NCBI GenBank assembly: GCA_009735695.1
Contig: SRSL01000001.1
Span: 620,048-684,047 of the forward strand
Length of the DNA: 64,000 bases
Source of the DNA: Christiangramia bathymodioli
GTDB lineage: Bacteria > Bacteroidota > Bacteroidia > Flavobacteriales > Flavobacteriaceae
Direction of reading: 5' to 3'
Below the pieces are notes generated by a model. It saw nothing but the letters and a program-made list of their open reading frames with translations, was not told the DNA's origin and searched no databases. Positions 1-8,669 of the stretch are shown in pieces (position 1 is the stretch's first letter; every line of letters starts with the position of its first letter). Position numbers and translations under genes: made by a program.

Positions 1-1027
1 TTTGCTTCCCGATTGTCATATGCATTTCAAATGCTTTATGAAGCGACCACCTGTGCTCGAAGGCATGAAAACCACCCGGACTGTTCAGATGACTGAAATT
101 GATCTGCTCCTTCGGGATAAACCCAAGCCATTCTCCATAGGCCATCGAAAAAGCGGGAATAACGGGAACCAGCATATCGTGCGCATCCTTTTTTGCCCAA
201 AGAATCCCGGTTCCCCTGGGACCGAAAATCCATTTATGAGTACCGGCGACGAGGAAATCACAGCCCAGTTCATTTACATCAATATTATCCAGGCCAAAAG
301 CATGCACCCCATCAACCGCGAAATATATCCTGTTTTTTTCAGCACGAGACTGATTCACCTCTTTAATCAATCCGCTAATTTCAGAAATTGGCAATTTTAC
401 ACCGGAGCAGGAATGAACCCATGTTACGGCCAAAAGTCGGGTGTTGGGAGTGATGTTCTTTTTGAGCCTGCTTAAAACCTCATCACCTGAAACCTGAGAC
501 GGATCCTCATAAAGATCAATTCTTTTAATACTCGCTCCACTCCTTTCAGCACTGAATTCCAAAGCTTTTTCGGTTGAATAATGACCGTGGGTTGTGGTAA
601 GGATCTCATCGCCTTCACGTAGTTTCATTCCGGTGTACAATATTCCGAGGCCCTGGGTGGTACTATCGGTAAGCGCAACTTCAGAAGGGTCGGCATTCAG
701 GTATTTGGCAGCGACCTCAACAACCCTGGGTTCTGCGGTTTGAAAATTCTCTTCCCAGTATTCGGCAGGGTTTTTATCAAAATTTGCGCGATGTCTTTCG
801 ATTTCCTCCTTGACGGGTTTTGGATGGGATGCCAGCAACATCAGCGCCATATGTGTTTTGCCAGTTTCAAGATCAAACATATCCCTGAGATCAGACCAGC
901 TGTTCAGTTTATATTGAGAACTATTTTTTTCACATTGATTTACCTCTTCAAAGGCACTTAACACCGGTAAACTAATTCCAGCTCCCACTGCTAATCCGGT
1001 ACGGTTGAGAAATCTACGCCTATCCAT
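1..1027 (-). CDS. Class V aminotransferase, Tat-exported, C-terminus cut by window edge
   Basis: PLP-dependent enzyme of the class V aminotransferase / cysteine desulfurase / isopenicillin-N-epimerase fold. The minus frame from ATG at 1027 stays open to base 1, so the C-terminus is missing. The N-terminus MDRRRFLNRTG is a twin-arginine type signal followed by a hydrophobic stretch, suggesting export of a folded cofactor-loaded enzyme. Visible fold-I hallmarks are FAVDGVHAFG (PLP-ring Asp) and GTHKWIFGPRGTG (Schiff-base Lys). The last visible part, FEHRWSLHKAFEMH, resembles the post-active-site helix of epimerase-like members. Substrate unknown. Confidence 0.88.
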   Translation of the reverse strand, partial: MDRRRFLNRTGLAVGAGISLPVLSAFEEVNQCEKNSSQYKLNSWSDLRDMFDLETGKTHMALMLLASHPKPVKEEIERHRANFDKNPAEYWEENFQTAEPRVVEVAAKYLNADPSEVALTDSTTQGLGILYTGMKLREGDEILTTTHGHYSTEKALEFSAERSGASIKRIDLYEDPSQVSGDEVLSRLKKNITPNTRLLAVTWVHSCSGVKLPISEISGLIKEVNQSRAEKNRIYFAVDGVHAFGLDNIDVNELGCDFLVAGTHKWIFGPRGTGILWAKKDAHDMLVPVIPAFSMAYGEWLGFIPKEQINFSHLNSPGGFHAFEHRWSLHKAFEMHMTIGKQ

Positions 1028-1460
1028 AAGAAAGAATTTTAAAAAATAATCTTTTAATTTACTCATTAAGCGCATGAGAACCAACCAAATAGCCAGATTT
1101 TAAAGAGCTAATTATTTAATTATTAGTTGTTTATACTTCAGAATGAAAATTATAACAATAAGGTTAAAATCGGCTGAAGCCCGTTAGTCTTCTAATAAGC
1201 CAACATTCAATAAACACTAAGAGCAAGAAAGCTCATGATCACCAGGGCGAGTATGAGAAATAATGGCGAGATAAATTTCAGAAAACGGTCGTAGCCAATC
1301 TTTCCAATTCCCAGGAATAGCGAGGATCAAGTCGGCAACTCGCTGAAACCCTATAAATATCTGATAATTAATTCATTATTAACAGAATAAGCCATGAGTC
1401 GGAAATAAAATCAGCATAATGACTTATAATAAATACCACAGAATATTAAAAAACGGATAC
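1028..1460. other. Intergenic region with no intact gene
   Basis: About 430 AT-rich bases between the Tat-exported aminotransferase and the DUF1697 gene. No open frame of useful length on either strand. The only coding-like segment is a short hydrophobic remnant on the minus strand (1207-1326), listed separately. It otherwise serves as the upstream region of the aminotransferase; I see no clear TAnnTTTG box for that gene. Confidence 0.6.
1207..1326 (-). pseudogene. Possible C-terminal remnant of a membrane transporter
   Basis: Reading the minus strand, a 39-codon open segment after an in-frame TGA (1327-1329) ends at TGA 1207-1209. It reads LFLGIGKIGYDRFLKF, then a strongly hydrophobic stretch ending SFLALSVY. 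The 'G-Y-x-R-F-L-K-F + final transmembrane helix' pattern resembles the last segment of YfcC/ArcD/AbgT-type transporters. No start codon or upstream continuation is visible in this frame. The family assignment is weak; it could be chance. Confidence 0.3.
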
Positions 1461-1997
1461 TTAGCTATTCGATAAATCGACCAGTTTCACCACGGTTTTC
1501 CAGTTCCTGGTGGTAACGCCTGTTTTAAGTTTTTTCTCGAATAAGTTTGTACTTAATTTTGATTGGTGATATTTCCCCTCGCAATAAATAAAAACCTCCC
1601 TTTGATCCACAACAAACCTGTCTGGCTCAAAATTGTATTGTTGAATAGCTCGCAGATTTTCTTCGGAAGGAACTTCTTTTAGAAAGCTAAGGTGTAATTT
1701 GCTTATCTCGGCTTCCTTATGATAGAAAGGATTTCTTTCCAGCAGATTCCTGAATTCCTCAGCATCACGAATGATTACCGGCACATCAAGTTCAAATTTT
1801 TCACTGATCGCATGCTCCAAATCCTTTTCGAGCCTGGAATTCTTTTCAGAAGAACTAAAGATCACATTTCCGCTTTGAATATAGGTTTCGACATTTTTCC
1901 AGCCCAGATCCTGGCAAAGTGATCTAAGATCGGCCATTAGAAGTTTTCTTTTACCACCTACATTTATCCCCCTGAGGATCGCTATTTTTCTATGCAT
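1461..1997 (-). CDS. DUF1697 family protein
   Basis: 178 residues, a full-length DUF1697 protein (PF08002). The N-terminus shows the family signature: KIAILRGINVGGKRKLLMADL, then a YIQSGNVIFSS segment. The fold is ferredoxin-like and the biochemical role is unknown; these are small soluble cytoplasmic proteins. No signal peptide. It lies 37 bases after the start side of the DUF2200 gene's neighbour on the same strand and probably forms its own small unit. Confidence 0.85.
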   Translation of the reverse strand: MHRKIAILRGINVGGKRKLLMADLRSLCQDLGWKNVETYIQSGNVIFSSSEKNSRLEKDLEHAISEKFELDVPVIIRDAEEFRNLLERNPFYHKEAEISKLHLSFLKEVPSEENLRAIQQYNFEPDRFVVDQREVFIYCEGKYHQSKLSTNLFEKKLKTGVTTRNWKTVVKLVDLSNS

Positions 1998-2034
1998 TGA
2001 TTTTATTTTCGAATGGGAAATTCAGCAACAGAAA

Positions 2035-2394
2035 CTACCTCATGATCTTTTCCATCTTTTTGCCCTTTGCCAATTCATCTACGAGTTTATCAAGATATCT
2101 TACCTCTCTGGTTAACTGATTATCGATCTCTTCGATTCGGTAGCCGCAGATCACTCCCTTGATTTGATCAGCATTGGGATTTAGTGTTGCTCTTTGAAAG
2201 AACTCCTTGAAGGTCACCTTCTCATCGATCAATTGCTGCTGGGTAGCCTTATCAAAACCGGTAAGCCATTCGATTACGTTTACCAGTTCGGCTTCGGTCC
2301 TGCCTTTTTTGGTCACCTTGTCCACATAATGAGGATAGACCGACGCGAATGTCAATTTTGCGATGCGTTCGTTATGTTCAGGAGTAGTTTTCAT
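2035..2394 (-). CDS. DUF2200 family protein
   Basis: 119 residues matching the DUF2200 family over its whole length (pattern KLTFASVYPHYVDKVTKKGR, then EVNVIEWLTGF-like and ICGYRIEEIDN segments). Soluble, charged, no signal peptide, no catalytic motif I can name. Members are widespread in Bacteroidetes and Firmicutes and uncharacterised. It shares strand and close spacing with the downstream DUF1697 gene, so the two may be co-transcribed. Confidence 0.85.
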   Translation of the reverse strand: MKTTPEHNERIAKLTFASVYPHYVDKVTKKGRTEAELVNVIEWLTGFDKATQQQLIDEKVTFKEFFQRATLNPNADQIKGVICGYRIEEIDNQLTREVRYLDKLVDELAKGKKMEKIMR

Positions 2395-2505
2395 AAAACA
2401 TTAAATTATTAATCTAGAGCATATTCTGAACTATAAATATATTCAATTAAAACTAAGGGCCAACCCACTTAAAGTAGTCTATTAACTCACCTAATTCCCG
2501 TTTCT

Positions 2506-3900
2506 TTATCTTGTGCTGAACCTGATAGGAAAATCTTCAGAGACAGGTGAGGATTCAGTTTTTGAAGAAATGCCAATCAGGAAGAACTCATATTCCATGT
2601 CTTCTTCAAGTTCCCAATCGAGGATCACCGTCTTGCGGTCTTCAGAATACCGGAGATTGGTGAAAGTAGGAAATCTTCTTTCATTTCCTGGCCTAATAAA
2701 ATTAGCTCCTCTAAAAGGTTTATCGAAATTCAAGGAGATCTGCTTCAAATTGGGATTTACATTTTCACTTCCATTTTCAAATTCAGTTATTGAAACAAAC
2801 TTTGCTTGAGACTGCCTTTCCTCTTCCACATATTTCTGAATATTTACCGCGTAATTGCCGTAAGCTTCTGCCAGCTTCGGAAAATAATCTTCGAGAGTTG
2901 AAAATTGAGCCCGGTGTTTATCGTAAAATTCAAGTTCAGATACCAGATCCTCGATCCAGATAAAGCCGCGATTTCGTTGCTCCGAAATTTCCAGAGATAT
3001 TTGATCTTCAGGAAAGGAATGATCTTTCATATATTTAATCACCGCTGCCCTTACTAAAGCTTCATTGATCATGGTCTGCCAGCTTCCATAAGCCCCATTT
3101 TTCATTTCCTCTTTTACCACCTCGAAAATGATCTCTGCACTTTCTCGAAATGACTCTTCTTTATTCTTCAGGAGTTCATTCACAAAAGAATGATTGAATT
3201 CATGAAGCAAAGTGGAAAAATAAGCTTCAACCGGGAATTTAACCATGCCCTCAGCATCAGTATTCCATGTTCCCATTATAGCATATATTTCTTTCTTTCC
3301 TCCCGGCAATTCTACTGAAGCCCCAAAATTTCCGCCTCCATTCCCTAAACCATTTATAATAATAAACTTTTCCCTGGGCTCGTTCCCGTAGAAATCGGTA
3401 TACCATTTTTCATCCAGCATTTCATAGACGGGCAAAAATCTTTCACTTGCCTCAGCATACAGTTCTTCATTATTCTCAAAAAATTCTTTTGTCCTGGTCT
3501 CGTGATAAAAATCCTTTAGCAGCCCCACGAATTCATAGGCATTTTTTCTACCCCAGCGTACTTCTGGAATTTTCTCATTGAATTCAATTCGTGGATTTAG
3601 ATCCTCATCCAGATGAACAGCCATTTTCATTACCGCATCATAACCTACTCCATCTTTTTGCCTGATCTTTTTAATAAATTCTATAAGCTCATGATCTTTA
3701 AATTCTGAATAATAGGCTTCAATTCGATTGGTATATAGACTGAACACTTCTGAAGAATATTCAGGGCTTTCGGCCAGCCTAAAAGCGATACTAAGAAGTT
3801 CGATGCGTTTATCTACTATGGGTTTACTGACGTTGCCTGATTCCTGCCCGATGATAGTTGAACCATAAAGACACAGGAAAAGAATGATGATTTTTTTCAT
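2506..3900 (-). CDS. Secreted DUF4932-like putative zinc metallopeptidase
   Basis: 464 residues with a type I signal peptide (MKKIIILFLCLYGSTIIGQ, likely cut near residue 19). The central motif LLHEFNHSFV places H233-E234-x-x-H237 as a zincin-type HExxH site. The overall pattern agrees with DUF4932, a family of predicted secreted metallopeptidases in Bacteroidetes. The C-terminal ~90 residues (from about 370) look beta-rich, like an Ig-type accessory domain. Probably periplasmic or extracellular. Third metal ligand and substrate unknown. Confidence 0.8.
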   Translation of the reverse strand: MKKIIILFLCLYGSTIIGQESGNVSKPIVDKRIELLSIAFRLAESPEYSSEVFSLYTNRIEAYYSEFKDHELIEFIKKIRQKDGVGYDAVMKMAVHLDEDLNPRIEFNEKIPEVRWGRKNAYEFVGLLKDFYHETRTKEFFENNEELYAEASERFLPVYEMLDEKWYTDFYGNEPREKFIIINGLGNGGGNFGASVELPGGKKEIYAIMGTWNTDAEGMVKFPVEAYFSTLLHEFNHSFVNELLKNKEESFRESAEIIFEVVKEEMKNGAYGSWQTMINEALVRAAVIKYMKDHSFPEDQISLEISEQRNRGFIWIEDLVSELEFYDKHRAQFSTLEDYFPKLAEAYGNYAVNIQKYVEEERQSQAKFVSITEFENGSENVNPNLKQISLNFDKPFRGANFIRPGNERRFPTFTNLRYSEDRKTVILDWELEEDMEYEFFLIGISSKTESSPVSEDFPIRFSTR

Positions 3901-3985
3901 GTTTTTGATTGATTGTTGATGATATTTAACATGTGACGACGGATCCTGGCCGGTGGTTACAGAAAACCAATGAAAGTTCCGAATT

Positions 3986-4960
3986 CTAGTATTCGCCTTC
4001 CTCTACCTTTTTCAGGAAATCACTAATCACCCTCGTCACCTGTTCTGGCTGATCCACCACCGTGGAATGGGCTGCATTCTTGATGATCTCTACTTTTCCA
4101 GACTTTGTTAGCTTCTGGTATTCATACATGGTTTCCGGTCGGGCCTCGTCGTATTCCCCGGCGATAAAAAGAATGGGTTCTTCAATTTCACCCAGATCAT
4201 CTGTGCGATCAAAATTCAGCAGGGTGCCCGTAGCTGTAAATTCGGTTGGGCCCCACATATAATTGTAGACGTCGCTGTTAAAACCACCCACTCCTTCACA
4301 TTCCGGTACGGCTTCTCGTGGCCAGGCTTTCCGACTCAAATGCCTGCTGTAAAATGAATCTACAGCGGCCAGGTAAACCGGTGCTGAATAGTCTTTCAGG
4401 GATTCGTATTTTTTTATGGTATCCTGTATGGGTTTAGGCATTTCAGATAAAAGCAAATTGGCATCTTCCATCCAGTCCTTCGTGCTTAATAAGGGACTGG
4501 AAAAAATCACCGACCTGACTCCTTCAGGATCCCTGGTGATCATATATTCACTTAGCAAGGCGCCACCCCAGGACTGTCCTAAAATATGAACTTCATCCAG
4601 TTCGAGCATTTCCCTTAAGATCTCAATTTCATCAACAAAACGCTCTTTTTTCCACAGGCTGGTATCGGTAGGTCTTTCTGAACTTCCCGAACCCAGTTGA
4701 TCATAAAAGATTACTTTACGCTCATCTCCCAGGCGGGAATAACCCGAAATCATCGTACAGCTTCTGGAGCCCGGTCCGCCATGCAGTATCAGCAACGGAG
4801 TACCTTTTCCCTCCCCTACAATTTTATACCATATTTTTCCGCCTTCTACCTCTACAAAACCTTCCTTCCGAATTTCCTTCTTACAGGATATTCCAAAAAG
4901 TATCATAGACGTTATTAAAAGCAGGAATGCCTTCAGTTTTAAATTTTTACAATAAATCAT
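3986..4960 (-). CDS. Lipoprotein proline-iminopeptidase-like alpha/beta hydrolase
   Basis: 324 residues. The N-terminus carries a lipoprotein signal with lipobox LFGIS-C26, so the enzyme is membrane-anchored rather than cytoplasmic. The S33 prolyl aminopeptidase hallmarks are present: oxyanion motif HGGPG (60-64), nucleophile elbow GQSWGG with Ser130, late Asp in GEYDEA and His in AAHSTV. Expected to release N-terminal proline or other residues from peptides. The gene starts 23 bases after the BLUF photoreceptor stop on the same strand, so the two are probably co-transcribed. Confidence 0.87.
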   Translation of the reverse strand: MIYCKNLKLKAFLLLITSMILFGISCKKEIRKEGFVEVEGGKIWYKIVGEGKGTPLLILHGGPGSRSCTMISGYSRLGDERKVIFYDQLGSGSSERPTDTSLWKKERFVDEIEILREMLELDEVHILGQSWGGALLSEYMITRDPEGVRSVIFSSPLLSTKDWMEDANLLLSEMPKPIQDTIKKYESLKDYSAPVYLAAVDSFYSRHLSRKAWPREAVPECEGVGGFNSDVYNYMWGPTEFTATGTLLNFDRTDDLGEIEEPILFIAGEYDEARPETMYEYQKLTKSGKVEIIKNAAHSTVVDQPEQVTRVISDFLKKVEEGEY

Positions 4961-4983
4961 TTCAGAACTGAAAAAAATTGATA

Positions 4984-5403
4984 CTACGAATAGAGAATTA
5001 AAAATGGTTCCAGCAACCGGAGCACTTCATCTGAATTCGCCTGAGAATATTTGTGCTCCTCGATATACCTTTTGATCTCCTTCAGGTCCTCACTGGTTTT
5101 GATAAGATTGAATTTGGAAGTGTATTTAAAGAAAATAGGTTTGGAAGTAGGCTTGTGAAAAACATCGGTAATATCATTATGCCGTGGATCTTTCAAAATC
5201 TTTTCATGATACAGGTTGATCACTTCTTTCTTTTCTCCCTCCAGCACCTGGAAAAACCGGCTGGTTTCTTTTGAATACAGAAGCAGCCCCTGGATCTGGC
5301 ATTCATTATTATGTTTGGCGGTCACTTCAAAGATCCTGTTCACATCTTCCTCATCCAGATCGTTCGCGACGCTGGTATAGCAGATGGTGTATGGTAATTT
5401 CAT
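4984..5403 (-). CDS. BLUF blue-light photoreceptor
   Basis: 139 residues, essentially a stand-alone BLUF domain (FAD-binding blue-light sensor). The flavin-contacting triad is visible: Tyr9 in ICYTSVAN, Asn32/33 in KHNNECQIQGLLLY, and Gln52 in FFQVLEG, followed by the usual KDPRH segment. No output domain is fused. The C-terminal ~40 residues are charged and probably form the BLUF capping helices, so signalling would be by protein interaction. A lipoprotein peptidase gene follows 23 bases downstream. A GGTTGGTT/AACCAACC inverted repeat sits just upstream. Confidence 0.9.
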   Translation of the reverse strand: MKLPYTICYTSVANDLDEEDVNRIFEVTAKHNNECQIQGLLLYSKETSRFFQVLEGEKKEVINLYHEKILKDPRHNDITDVFHKPTSKPIFFKYTSKFNLIKTSEDLKEIKRYIEEHKYSQANSDEVLRLLEPFLILYS

Positions 5404-5415
5404 TTAAAAGGTATT

Positions 5416-5440
5416 GGTTGGTTCTTAAAAATAACCAACC
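5416..5440 (-). promoter_or_regulatory. Inverted repeat in the BLUF leader
   Basis: Perfect 8-bp arms GGTTGGTT (5416-5423) and AACCAACC (5433-5440), separated by 9 AT-rich bases, ending 13 bases before the BLUF ATG at 5403. It could be an operator or an RNA hairpin controlling initiation. It is not followed by a U-tract on the minus strand, so it is a poor terminator for the upstream serine hydrolase. Confidence 0.5.
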
Positions 5441-5496
5441 GAAGCGTGGGAAACAAGTTTTTTAATTCCCTGGCATTCTCATTTTAAAATTAGCTT

Positions 5497-6570
5497 CTAT
5501 TTTGTTTTTTCCTGATCTACTTTAGAATCCCATACCTTTGAGATCATCTGGTAAAAATTCCCTTCATGAAAGGAATACTCCCCTTCTGTATCCACTCTAT
5601 GAATAAGGACAAGATTGGATGCCGGGTAAATTCCCAGCATGTGGATACCTACCCCGGTATGAAAAAACGATTTGGAACTTCTGTTTTCATTAGGAATCAA
5701 CACATTCCATAACATTCCGTATCCTATGCCATAATCTTTATTGGTCACAGAATATGCTTTCGTGCTGGCTTCTATCCATTCTTTAGGAACGATCTGCTCC
5801 CCATTCCAGTTTCCTGCATTCAGGTAAAGCTGACCATATTTCGCGAGATCGCTGGCGGTTAATCTGAAATGATAGGCCGGGTATTTAGATTTACCGGTCT
5901 CATACTGATAAATCCCGTCTACGTTCGGGATCTCCCAGCTATCTGATGGATCCTTTACCACGATATAATTATTGGAATATTTCATCCCAAGTGGCTGTGC
6001 AATATGTTTATAGAAAAGGTCAAAAAGACTTTCTCCCGTTAATTTCTCCAGGATGAATCCCAGGGTATTAAAATCCCAGTTATTATAGTAATAATATTCG
6101 TTTGGTTGATGCGACCCACGCTCCGGCATCCTATCAAGCATAGCCTGGTTAACTGCCGCTGCAGGATGATAGACCCCAGACCTAGATTTGAGCAGATCTG
6201 CGATGGTGGCCGATTTCTCCACCTCAGTTAGCTGGTGAATATCATCGATCTCAAGTTCGCGAAGGCTTAGAGTGGTATCAATTGTTCCATTGTTTACGTA
6301 AATTCCATATAAAGAATTCAGCAGCGCCTTCCTGATGGAGTGAACGAGTATTTTCCTATCGGTATCACCCCAGTCATAGACTAGCTTTCCATCAACCAGT
6401 ATCATTAAGGAGGAAGAACCTGCCTCTTCGAGGAATAAACCTAAGGAGTCCAGTTTCTCTGCTGAAAAACCTTTATCGGCAGGAACTGCTTGTGCGAATT
6501 CGTGATCTACCTGGGCGTAATTTCCTGAAAAGACCATCAGAAAAATCAGCAGGCTTATATATTTTAACAT
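5497..6570 (-). CDS. Secreted class-C beta-lactamase-like serine hydrolase
   Basis: The frame opens at 6603, but the natural start is ATG 6570 (MLKYISLLIFLMVFSGNYAQ), giving a clean type I signal peptide and 357 residues. The beta-lactamase/DD-peptidase fold is supported by the S-x-x-K motif HSIRKALLN, the Y-x-N type motif in YYYNNW and the late HTGVG box. Such proteins act in the periplasm as esterases, D-amino-acid peptidases or beta-lactamases, and sequence alone does not decide. It stands apart from the second member of this superfamily in the window, which is fused to an XRE domain. Confidence 0.85.
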   Translation of the reverse strand: MLKYISLLIFLMVFSGNYAQVDHEFAQAVPADKGFSAEKLDSLGLFLEEAGSSSLMILVDGKLVYDWGDTDRKILVHSIRKALLNSLYGIYVNNGTIDTTLSLRELEIDDIHQLTEVEKSATIADLLKSRSGVYHPAAAVNQAMLDRMPERGSHQPNEYYYYNNWDFNTLGFILEKLTGESLFDLFYKHIAQPLGMKYSNNYIVVKDPSDSWEIPNVDGIYQYETGKSKYPAYHFRLTASDLAKYGQLYLNAGNWNGEQIVPKEWIEASTKAYSVTNKDYGIGYGMLWNVLIPNENRSSKSFFHTGVGIHMLGIYPASNLVLIHRVDTEGEYSFHEGNFYQMISKVWDSKVDQEKTK

Positions 6571-6633
6571 CGGCTGTTTAGTATTAAAGACGAGCGATTT
6601 CAATGGGCGTGACAGATCTCAGGTGCTTATTCA

Positions 6634-8478
6634 TTAAATCTCCTTCACAAAATCGCTGAATACCTGCTTATGCTTTTCCAGATCAAGATCTGGAGATACC
6701 GAAACCCGTGCGATATAATCCTTATCGGTTTCCTTGGTGGTTCCCTGTGTGGAAGTCGCGGGAATGGTCCAGTAACAACCCTTCAACTGGCCGTAGCTTA
6801 CGCAGTATTTACTTTCATTGGGAATACGGCTTATCATCATATCGATCAGTTTCTGATTGAGGGCTCTTTTATATTTTTCTCTTTCCTCTTCGGAATTTCC
6901 CTTCGTAGGAAGGTCCAGTGAGAATACCGATGGCGTAAAGCCTTGTTTTGCCAGTTCTTCTGAAACAAAATTGATCTTTGCCTCCGGAAGTTTCTTTTCG
7001 ATGAAGTTCACGAATTCCCGGGTATTTTTATAAGCCTCCTTAATACGCTGATTCATTGAAGGTAATTGTTCAGCAAGAATACTAACCTGGAGGGCCGTTG
7101 CTTCGTTATCACAAAGCCTGATATGCTTTTCGAGTTTATCCATCAATCCTTCAGCTCTTTTATTGGCTACGCAATATCCCGCAGTGCACTTTCCTCCACT
7201 CGGGAATTTGGAACCGCTCACATAAGAAAGCGTTTTTACTTCAGAAAGAATTCCGTCTTCCCCGCAAAACTGAACGTTCGGGCAAAAGGTCTGATCCAGA
7301 ATAAAAACAGGTTCTACTGCTGCTTCACCCGATGCCGTTTTTCGCTTTTTGCTTAGAGTTGCCCGTAACTTATCAAGGTCTGGCACTTCTACCCGAGGGT
7401 TGGTGGGAATCTCTGCAATGATATAAGGCACGGCATCTTCCCTGGCAACCTGTTCCAGAACCTGGTTCGTGCTTTCAACCATATCGTTATCGCGATCTAC
7501 CGGAAGATCCATGATCTCCACATTATCAAGACAGGCAGCTACCCGCCTGGCCTGGTCGTTGGTTCCTCCATAACAATTGGGAGGCACAATTATTTTGATC
7601 GTTTTGCCAGGATGCTTTTCCTGGGCATCATCGATAAGCCCCATCATGATAGCATATTGGACCGAAAGTCCGCAGGAACCAAGAATGACCTTAGAGTTTG
7701 TAGCGGTGATCTCCTGAACAGAGTTCTCCACCTTTTTTCTATTGGCCTCGTAATCGGCCCCGTGTTTAGCAGATGCTTGCTGGCTGGTTAATTCCTGCAA
7801 CACAGTATATGAATCGGCAGGAGTCATGGCGATGGTTTCCCTTCGGCGTACATGCTGAATTTCAGAAATATGGCCTTCATTCTCTGGCCCATTAACCAGG
7901 ATGATACTTCCCAGATCGCCCTTCAGGCAAATCTGGAAATCGATATGTTGGTTCAACTGAAGTTCCCTTAAATCATCTTCCTTTGAAATAAAAACCGTGC
8001 TTCCTTCAAATTCTGAAATATCATGGGAGTTTTCAATCTGCTCCAATTCAAAATCGTAGCCATATACCTTTTTGACAGTTTCAAAATCGAAGGATTCCGG
8101 CAAATGCCCGGCGTAAAGTATCCGGGTTCTCCTTTTATCGAATAAATTCTTCCGCAGCACCGCCAGTATCGGCGTCATTCTGGAAGAAAAAGCGATCACG
8201 TTTTCAGGCTTTAGTCCACTGAATTTAGCTATTCCCCATTCCAGCACAGAGGACAGGGGATGTCCCAACCTAATATAATCAAAGGCCGTGGGCAATTCAG
8301 CTAAAGCAGTCCCATCAGCATTATTTTCGGAATATAATTTTTCGAACCTGTCAAGGAATTCTGTTTTCGCGAGGCTTTCATTGTAAACATCCAGCCGGTG
8401 GGTGGTTAATTTCAACCAGTCTTCCGGCATGTTCTTCAGTACATTTTTCAAAAAAGCATTCAGCTCTTGCGCTTGCAT
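6634..8478 (-). CDS. Large Cys/Met-metabolism-type PLP enzyme
   Basis: 614 residues, cytoplasmic, no signal. The C-terminal two thirds have the cystathionine gamma-synthase-like PLP fold: IVPPNCYGGTND (phosphate region), IIAEIPTNPRVEVPDL, FILDQTFCPN with the ring Asp395, and SGSKFPSGGKCTAGY with Lys424 as the likely Schiff-base lysine. The N-terminal ~200 residues are an extra domain not found in the ~400-residue classical enzymes. The architecture is known in Bacteroidetes, but the reaction is not established. Single gene, preceded by a terminator for the upstream haloperoxidase pair. Confidence 0.8.
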   Translation of the reverse strand: MQAQELNAFLKNVLKNMPEDWLKLTTHRLDVYNESLAKTEFLDRFEKLYSENNADGTALAELPTAFDYIRLGHPLSSVLEWGIAKFSGLKPENVIAFSSRMTPILAVLRKNLFDKRRTRILYAGHLPESFDFETVKKVYGYDFELEQIENSHDISEFEGSTVFISKEDDLRELQLNQHIDFQICLKGDLGSIILVNGPENEGHISEIQHVRRRETIAMTPADSYTVLQELTSQQASAKHGADYEANRKKVENSVQEITATNSKVILGSCGLSVQYAIMMGLIDDAQEKHPGKTIKIIVPPNCYGGTNDQARRVAACLDNVEIMDLPVDRDNDMVESTNQVLEQVAREDAVPYIIAEIPTNPRVEVPDLDKLRATLSKKRKTASGEAAVEPVFILDQTFCPNVQFCGEDGILSEVKTLSYVSGSKFPSGGKCTAGYCVANKRAEGLMDKLEKHIRLCDNEATALQVSILAEQLPSMNQRIKEAYKNTREFVNFIEKKLPEAKINFVSEELAKQGFTPSVFSLDLPTKGNSEEEREKYKRALNQKLIDMMISRIPNESKYCVSYGQLKGCYWTIPATSTQGTTKETDKDYIARVSVSPDLDLEKHKQVFSDFVKEI

Positions 8479-8588
8479 ATCCAGTATTTTTAATGGGCCG
8501 GAAATATAACCGAAAATGCTTGTTTTGGAAAGTGATTTTAATCTGATTTCTCAATTGCTCAACAAGAAAAGTAAATGTGATCTTTTAA

Positions 8589-8622
8589 AAAAGTCCGGAC
8601 CTTTTTCATGGCCCGGACTTTT
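8589..8622 (-). terminator. Rho-independent-like terminator after the haloperoxidase pair
   Basis: Perfect 10-bp stem AAAAGTCCGG (8589-8598) / CCGGACTTTT (8613-8622) with a 14-base loop, about 50 bases past the stop of the degenerate haloperoxidase gene. A and T runs on both flanks would let it work in either direction. The core AAGTCCGG/CCGGACTT also forms the hairpin after the neighbouring paralogue (10180-10210). Confidence 0.75.
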
Positions 8623-8669
8623 ATTGAAACTATCTATAATTGTTCGATTAGTTTAAAGTGAATATATCT

